DNA from: Chloroflexota bacterium
GTDB lineage: Bacteria > Chloroflexota > Anaerolineae > UBA4142 > SHND01
DNA length: 64,000 bases
Reading direction: 5' to 3'
Assembly (NCBI GenBank): GCA_029778615.1
Contig: JAKOPZ010000126.1
Span: 50,159-114,158 of the forward strand
The position numbers and the translations under genes are program-made. Below the pieces are notes generated by a model. That model was given only the letters and a program-made list of their open reading frames with translations, did not search any database and was not told the DNA's origin. Shown piece after piece: positions 59,727-64,000 of the stretch; positions within the stretch are counted from its first letter, which is position 1; the number at the start of each line of letters is the position of its first letter.

Positions 59727-61228
59727 AGGTCATAGATTTCCGAATACTTTTTCTTGAGATACGCGATATACGAACGCGTCTGCAGGGGTTCGCCCGTGAT
59801 GCGCGTGGCAAGTTCGGTGAGCGTGTATTTGCGTCCGTGCTGGTAAATGTTTTCGGTGAGCCATTCGCGCAAGGGTGCGAATTCACCGCGCGCGAATTGT
59901 TCGTCCAAATCGCCCAACTGTTCGCGCGCCTTGTCAAACAATTGCGCGGAAAAAAATGTTCCGAGCGAGTACGTGGGGAAATAGCCGTAATAGCCGAGCG
60001 ACCAGTGGACATCTTGCAATACACCGTGTGCGACATCGGGCGGCGTGACGCCGAGATACGACGACATGGCTTCATCCCACCACGCGGGCAATTCCGAAAC
60101 CTTTAGCTTGTTTTCAACCAGCATGTTCTCTGCTTCAAAGCGCAGCATCACGTGGAGCGAATATGTTACTTCATCTGCTTCGACGCGAATGTATGACGGC
60201 TGCACTTTGCTCACGGCACGGTACATTTTTTCCGCGTCCATGTCCGCCGCGTTTTTGCGAAAAGTCTTTTTGAATTTCGGAAAAAAGAATTGCCAAAACG
60301 CGCGCGAACGCCCGACCAAATTTTCCCACATGCGCGATTGCGATTCATGCACGCTCAAGGATGTTCCGCCCGCAAGCGTTGTCCGTTCAAAGCGGTCGGG
60401 CGAACCCAATTCATACAGCGCGTGTCCGCCCTCGTGCAGAGCGCCAAAGAACGCGGAATTGAAAAAATCGGGCAGCACGCGATTTGTCACGCGCACATCA
60501 TGATTCGAGAACGTGGTACAAAAGGGATGCGGCACCTTGTCCATGCGCCCGCGTTGAAAATCGTACCCGATGGTGCGCAGCGCTTCGTGCGCGAGCTCCC
60601 ACTGTTTCGCGGGGTCGTACGCGCGATGCAGCGCGGCATCGTCCACGCGGTCGGCATTTGACGCAATCGCGCGCACCAGCGGCACCAGCTCGCGGCGCAC
60701 CGCGTCAAACATTTCCGCGACCTCGCGCGTTTTCATGTCGGGTTCGTACGAGTCCAACAGCGCGTCATACATTTTTTCGTGATAGCCGAGATAATCGGCT
60801 TCGCGCTGTTTTAATTCAATCATCTTTTTAAGATGGTCCGAAAACCCGTCCCATTGATTTTCCGCGCGCGCTTGCGCCCACGCGGTGGTGCCGAGACCGC
60901 TCGCTTCCGCCAATTCTGCGACAAACGTCGAAGGCAGACGCACCGCTTTTTCGTAATCGCGTTTCGTCACGCGAATCAGCGACGCGGTATCGTCGTCGTA
61001 CGGCAAATCGCGCGTCTCTTTGGACAATTCATACAGCAATCGTCCCATACGCTCGTCGGTAAATTTCTCATGCGCGAGGCGCGACAAAGTTCCCAATTGA
61101 CTCGCCCGCGCGGGCGCGCCGCCGGGCGGCATGTACGCTTGTTGGTCCCACGAAAGAATGGACGCGGCTTTGGAAATGTCGTCCACTTCGCCAAGCAGGT
61201 CTCGAAGTTCAGTAAGTTTTTCGTTCAT
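59723..61228 (-). CDS. M32-family carboxypeptidase (Taq-type)
   Basis: The ATG at 61228 gives 501 residues; an open stretch before it is repeat DNA. The zinc motif HEGGHALYE begins at residue 265, and the family segments SWDQQAYMPPGGAPARASQLG, DKVPHPFCT, VHESQSRMWENLVGRS (third ligand), IRVEADEVTYSLHVMLRFE and GYYGYFPTYSLGTFFSAQL are all present. It removes C-terminal residues from peptides in the cytoplasm. Together with the M3 peptidase at 13.5 kb it suggests peptide use. The stop is within a heptanucleotide array. Confidence 0.94.
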   Translation of the reverse strand: MNEKLTELRDLLGEVDDISKAASILSWDQQAYMPPGGAPARASQLGTLSRLAHEKFTDERMGRLLYELSKETRDLPYDDDTASLIRVTKRDYEKAVRLPSTFVAELAEASGLGTTAWAQARAENQWDGFSDHLKKMIELKQREADYLGYHEKMYDALLDSYEPDMKTREVAEMFDAVRRELVPLVRAIASNADRVDDAALHRAYDPAKQWELAHEALRTIGYDFQRGRMDKVPHPFCTTFSNHDVRVTNRVLPDFFNSAFFGALHEGGHALYELGSPDRFERTTLAGGTSLSVHESQSRMWENLVGRSRAFWQFFFPKFKKTFRKNAADMDAEKMYRAVSKVQPSYIRVEADEVTYSLHVMLRFEAENMLVENKLKVSELPAWWDEAMSSYLGVTPPDVAHGVLQDVHWSLGYYGYFPTYSLGTFFSAQLFDKAREQLGDLDEQFARGEFAPLREWLTENIYQHGRKYTLTELATRITGEPLQTRSYIAYLKKKYSEIYDL

Positions 61229-61234
61229 GGTATT

Positions 61235-61342
61235 AAGAGATTGGAGACTAGAGACTGGGGACGTGATGCACTTGATCGCCACACTGCTTTTTTTTGCCGC
61301 AAGCTCCAATCTCTAATCTCCAGTCTCCAGTCTCTAGTCTCG
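61235..61342. repeat. Heptanucleotide hairpin array with conserved core
   Basis: About fifteen units in one register form inverted halves: AGAGATT, GGAGACT, AGAGACT ... CCAATCT, CTAATCT, CCAGTCT, CCAGTCT, CTAGTCT. The core GATGCACTTGATCGCCAC matches the core of the array before typA. It supplies the stop of the SpoU methyltransferase gene. Confidence 0.9.
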
Positions 61343-62146
61343 CTCCTTCCGCCTTTGCCTTTCCCATTCAAATAATATCACACCCGCCGCCACGGCAAGA
61401 TTCAGCGAATCCACCGCGCCGCGCATCGGAATTTTCACCGCGTCGCCTTGCGCCAAAATTTCGGGCGGTAGTCCTTCGCCTTCATTGCCAAACCAAAACA
61501 AAATCGGCGCGCGCAAATCGGCATCCCAAAAATTTTGCGCGGCCTTGTCCGAGGTGGTCACGATGCGCACGTTATTTTCGCGACACCAGTGCAGCAACAT
61601 GCTTTCATTTTCCATTTGCACCAACGGCACAGCAAAAATCGCGCCGCGACTCGCGTTCAATGCCGTTGCAGAAAATGGGTCAGTGGCATTGCCAATTAAA
61701 ATGACGCCGCGCGCGTTCACCGCGTCCGCTGTTCGCAGAATGGTACCGAGATTGCCCGGATTGCTCACCTGATGCAGCGCGACAAAAATTGCGTTTTCAT
61801 CCACGCGCAAATCGTCGAGCGCGCGCGCGGGAATTTTTACAACAGCGGCAATACCTGTCGGATGTTCGCGTTCGGCAATGGATTCAAACACCGCGCGCGA
61901 AACGTGGACGATGCGCGTCCCCGCGCGTTCCTGCTGTCGTACCGCGTCGCGCGCAATTTTGCTCGTGAGCAGTTCGGACGCGACGACGAGCAAACGAATT
62001 TGCGCGTCGCTCTGAAGCGCCTGCAGGACGAGTTGAATCCCTTCAATCAAAAATTCCCCGCGCTGTTCGCGCACTTTTTTTTGCGCGAGTGCGCGTAATT
62101 CTTGGACAAGTGGATTCGCTCGGCTGGTGATGAGAATGTCTTTCAT
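61334..62146 (-). CDS. TrmH/SpoU-family RNA 2'-O-methyltransferase
   Basis: This 270-residue SPOUT enzyme has an N-terminal substrate-binding region (ILITSRANPLVQELRALAQKK) and the three SpoU motifs: LHQVSNPGNLGTILRTADA, FWFGNEGEGLPPEI and DSLNLAVAAGVILFEW at the knot. rRNA or tRNA ribose methylation is expected; the precise site (RlmB-like or TsnR-like) is unresolved. The C-terminal RKERD and TAG stop are encoded by a heptanucleotide array, as in menH. It overlaps the upstream GT39 gene by 4 nt. Confidence 0.9.
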   Translation of the reverse strand: MKDILITSRANPLVQELRALAQKKVREQRGEFLIEGIQLVLQALQSDAQIRLLVVASELLTSKIARDAVRQQERAGTRIVHVSRAVFESIAEREHPTGIAAVVKIPARALDDLRVDENAIFVALHQVSNPGNLGTILRTADAVNARGVILIGNATDPFSATALNASRGAIFAVPLVQMENESMLLHWCRENNVRIVTTSDKAAQNFWDADLRAPILFWFGNEGEGLPPEILAQGDAVKIPMRGAVDSLNLAVAAGVILFEWERQRRKERD

Positions 62147-63639
62147 TGCGCGGTCAGCCCATAACCCTGCGCGCCAATGAAAATTCGTTCATCGGCGCGC
62201 GCCGGCAAATAATAAAAAGCGCCCTCCGCATCGAATTGTACATCGGCGCGTTCGGTCGGCGGCTTCCAATCGCCTTCGCGCGGGTTGCCAAAAATCACGA
62301 GCGTGCGAATTTGCGGTGGCAGCAGAATGCGTTTCTCGTTCAGGTCCGAGCTGCGATAATCTTTAAAGGCGCGCAAATAATAATCAGGATGATGAAAAAT
62401 TTGAGAAACGCCGAGCACCGCCGTCGTCTGCGGGTCGAAATCGCGTTGGATGACGCGCACGCTCGCCGCGAGAAATTGGTCGCGCGCCGCGAGCGCTTGT
62501 GCGCCCGGCGTCATAAAAACGCCTTCTGCGAGCGGCACGAGCCGCGCGGGCGCAAACAGAAAAAAAAGCACGCTCGCGAGAAGCAACGCCGCGCCGAGCA
62601 AGATTTCCCGCGCGCGCGTTTGTTGTGCGACCCTGCGCGCGAGCACAATCGCCAACGGCGGCAAAATAATTGTGATGTAACCGGGCTGCTGCAGCAGCAC
62701 CAATAAATAAAAAAGCAGTGGCGGGACAATCCACAGCAGTAAAAAGATTGCCGACGCGTCCGGCTTGTATGTACAACGCGCGCGCAGCCACGCGACCGCG
62801 CCCCACGCGAATACAAACAAACCGAGCGGATACGCGTAAAAAAGATAGCCGCCCAGCCGCGCAAGATTGGCGACAAAATTTCCGGGTGAGCCGAGCGGCG
62901 ACAGTCCCCGCAGCGCTTGCGAGTATTGCGCGAGCAAGCTCAAATAATTTTCCAAGCCATTGGAGAGATAAACCAACGGCAAAAACCAGACGAGCGCGCC
63001 AATTCCCACGAGCAGCAGCGCGGCGAGCCATTTGCGCCAACCGAGCGCAAAGGAAACATACAGCCAGAGCGGAAACAAAACAATCGTCGTCTGCGGACGA
63101 ATGCCGCCCGCGAGTCCGAGCAGTCCTGCCGCGAGCCACACCGCGTTTTGAGAACCGCGCGTCACGCGATAACAACTCCACACAATGACGAGCGCAAGCG
63201 CCACGTCGAGCGTGTACGGGACCGCCACCTCACTATAGAACCAAAACAGCGGACTGGTCAGGAGCAGCGCACTCGCCCACAGCGCCACGCGTGTGCCGAA
63301 CATTTCCGCCGCAAGCAAAAAGAGAACCGCCAGCGCCAGCGCGCCCGCGACGATACTGATTGAAACAAAGGTGAGGTTCGCGTCGCCGACCATCGCGTTA
63401 ATGCCGCGCGCCAACGCGATGTACAACAGATAACCGGGCGGATGCGGTTGGTGATGATAAACATCAAATTTTTCCAACGCAAACGCATAATTGACCGAAT
63501 CCCAATGAAAGAGATATTGCGTGCGAAACGGCAGGCGGGTGACGAGCGCCAACAGAACGAGTACAAGAACAATCCAACGCGGAGACAAACCGAAAAGCGG
63601 GAGGCGTGCGCGCGGCGCAGTGAAATTCGCAGAGGTCAT
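62143..63639 (-). CDS. GT39-type membrane glycosyltransferase or DUF2723-like protein
   Basis: The ATG at 63639 was chosen (498 residues); an upstream in-frame ATG at 63705 would add 22 polar residues. About 11 hydrophobic segments are visible. The first loop holds WDSVNYAFALEKFDVYHHQPHPPGY, a GT-C acidic/His motif common in PMT-type and DUF2723 proteins. The C-terminal ~100 residues are soluble. It overlaps the SpoU gene by 4 nt. Substrate unknown. Confidence 0.78.
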   Translation of the reverse strand: MTSANFTAPRARLPLFGLSPRWIVLVLVLLALVTRLPFRTQYLFHWDSVNYAFALEKFDVYHHQPHPPGYLLYIALARGINAMVGDANLTFVSISIVAGALALAVLFLLAAEMFGTRVALWASALLLTSPLFWFYSEVAVPYTLDVALALVIVWSCYRVTRGSQNAVWLAAGLLGLAGGIRPQTTIVLFPLWLYVSFALGWRKWLAALLLVGIGALVWFLPLVYLSNGLENYLSLLAQYSQALRGLSPLGSPGNFVANLARLGGYLFYAYPLGLFVFAWGAVAWLRARCTYKPDASAIFLLLWIVPPLLFYLLVLLQQPGYITIILPPLAIVLARRVAQQTRAREILLGAALLLASVLFFLFAPARLVPLAEGVFMTPGAQALAARDQFLAASVRVIQRDFDPQTTAVLGVSQIFHHPDYYLRAFKDYRSSDLNEKRILLPPQIRTLVIFGNPREGDWKPPTERADVQFDAEGAFYYLPARADERIFIGAQGYGLTAQ

Positions 63640-63664
63640 AAGCTCGGTAGATGCGGGACACCTC

Positions 63665-63970
63665 CTACTTGATTGCGGCGTGAATCCATTCGGCGGCGCG
63701 TTCACCCAACATCAGTACCTGGTCATAATACTTTTTATAGCCCAACGCGTCCAATTTTTGCCGAAAGAGTTCCAACGTCTCTTTGTCATCCGCTTCCCAA
63801 ATTTCGAGCAGTGAGCCCGGCGTTGTCAGCGTGTAACCGACGATGGCGGTAACATGCGTCTGCTCCGCCGCGCGCCGCACCCGCGCGGCAAAACCCGCCT
63901 GCTCTTCTTCCGACAACTGGTTCCACTGTGGTTTGAAATGGGTAATGATAATTAACGCGTGACGTTTCAT
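63665..63970 (-). CDS. Small conserved protein of unknown function
   Basis: The ATG at 63970 gives 101 residues with an alternating beta-alpha pattern: ALIIITHFKPQWNQLSEEEQAG, ARVRRAAEQTHVTAIVGYTL, SLLEIWEADDKETLELFRQKLD and YYDQVLMLGERAAEWI. This resembles small ferredoxin-like (dimeric alpha/beta barrel) proteins, perhaps a DUF6616-like family. No catalytic residues are obvious. It lies 25 nt upstream of the GT39 gene on the same strand. Confidence 0.6.
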   Translation of the reverse strand: MKRHALIIITHFKPQWNQLSEEEQAGFAARVRRAAEQTHVTAIVGYTLTTPGSLLEIWEADDKETLELFRQKLDALGYKKYYDQVLMLGERAAEWIHAAIK

Positions 63971-63979
63971 GAAAAAACG

Positions 63980-64000
63980 GGCAATGAACAATGGACTGTC
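63980..64000. repeat. Heptanucleotide units at the right edge of the window
   Basis: GCAATGA, ACAATGG and ACTGTC follow the 7-bp phase just upstream of the last gene and run off the window. Confidence 0.5.

Noticed and set aside
1..64000. tRNA or rRNA genes
   Set aside because: No cloverleaf with a GGTTCGAATCC-type T-loop and no rRNA-like conserved segments were seen on either strand.

Overview
The window reads as a chromosome segment of an uncultured, fairly GC-rich bacterium, most likely Chloroflexota and probably Anaerolineae-like. The case is circumstantial: a menaquinone operon of men genes, lipoproteins with Thr/Pro-rich linkers, surface-glycan genes rich in multi-pass GT39/YfhO-type proteins, a polyphosphate glucokinase, and heptanucleotide and palindromic repeats scattered between genes. 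No rRNA, tRNA, CRISPR array, prophage or transposase was seen.

Layout. 1-4.9 kb: minus-strand menaquinone genes menF-menD-menH-menB (menB cut by the edge). 5.0-15.2 kb: an SDR oxidoreductase, an orphan OmpR-type regulator, a Tat-type lipoprotein penicillin-binding protein, a small lipoprotein, adenylate kinase, typA, a glycoside-hydrolase-like protein and an M3 peptidase. 15.2-19.7 kb (minus): polyphosphate glucokinase, then an overlapping chain aconitase-X small subunit / DUF433 / DUF433 / PIN-like protein behind the aconitase-X large subunit, and a secreted-type protein sharing a C-terminal module with the glycoside hydrolase. 19.9-29.7 kb (plus): MFS transporter, glycerophosphodiesterase, ECF sigma/membrane anti-sigma/bactofilin-like cassette, a sulfate-type ABC importer whose ATPase is fused to two universal-stress domains, and a C45 acyltransferase. 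29.9-49.1 kb (plus): a surface-glycan locus (nucleotide-sugar dehydrogenase, epimerase, aminotransferase, GT2, GT4, GT39 and YfhO-type membrane proteins) interleaved with beta-propeller surface proteins. 49.2-50.7 kb: a GlcG/HbpS-like protein and a protoglobin-Rieske fusion. 50.7-55.5 kb (minus, visibly more AT-rich in places): a single-chain DarT-DarG toxin/antitoxin, an MrfA-like helicase, a DUF433/DUF5615 pair whose toxin is frameshifted, and an orphan nucleotidyltransferase. 55.6-64 kb (minus): RibD-like reductase, cystathionine beta-synthase, lipoprotein, rsmI, M32 carboxypeptidase, SpoU methyltransferase, GT39 and a small conserved protein.

The most striking feature is not a gene. At least sixteen sites carry short tandem heptanucleotide repeats, in several sequence families but always in a strict 7-bp register. 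They sit at gene junctions, repeatedly provide the last codons and stop of the upstream gene or the start of the next, often fold as hairpins, and twice lie inside conserved genes (rsmI and the helicase). A second class of short palindromic repeats (around menD/menF and at 41.0 kb) and a larger palindromic element flanked by 11-bp direct repeats (29.7-29.85 kb) add to the picture of a genome full of non-autonomous repeats.

The best candidates for new biology are the heptanucleotide network, the one-polypeptide DarT-DarG, the protoglobin-Rieske protein next to a heme-binding-type protein, and the ABC ATPase with tandem universal-stress domains. All calls come from reading the sequence and remembered family motifs; no database search was run.
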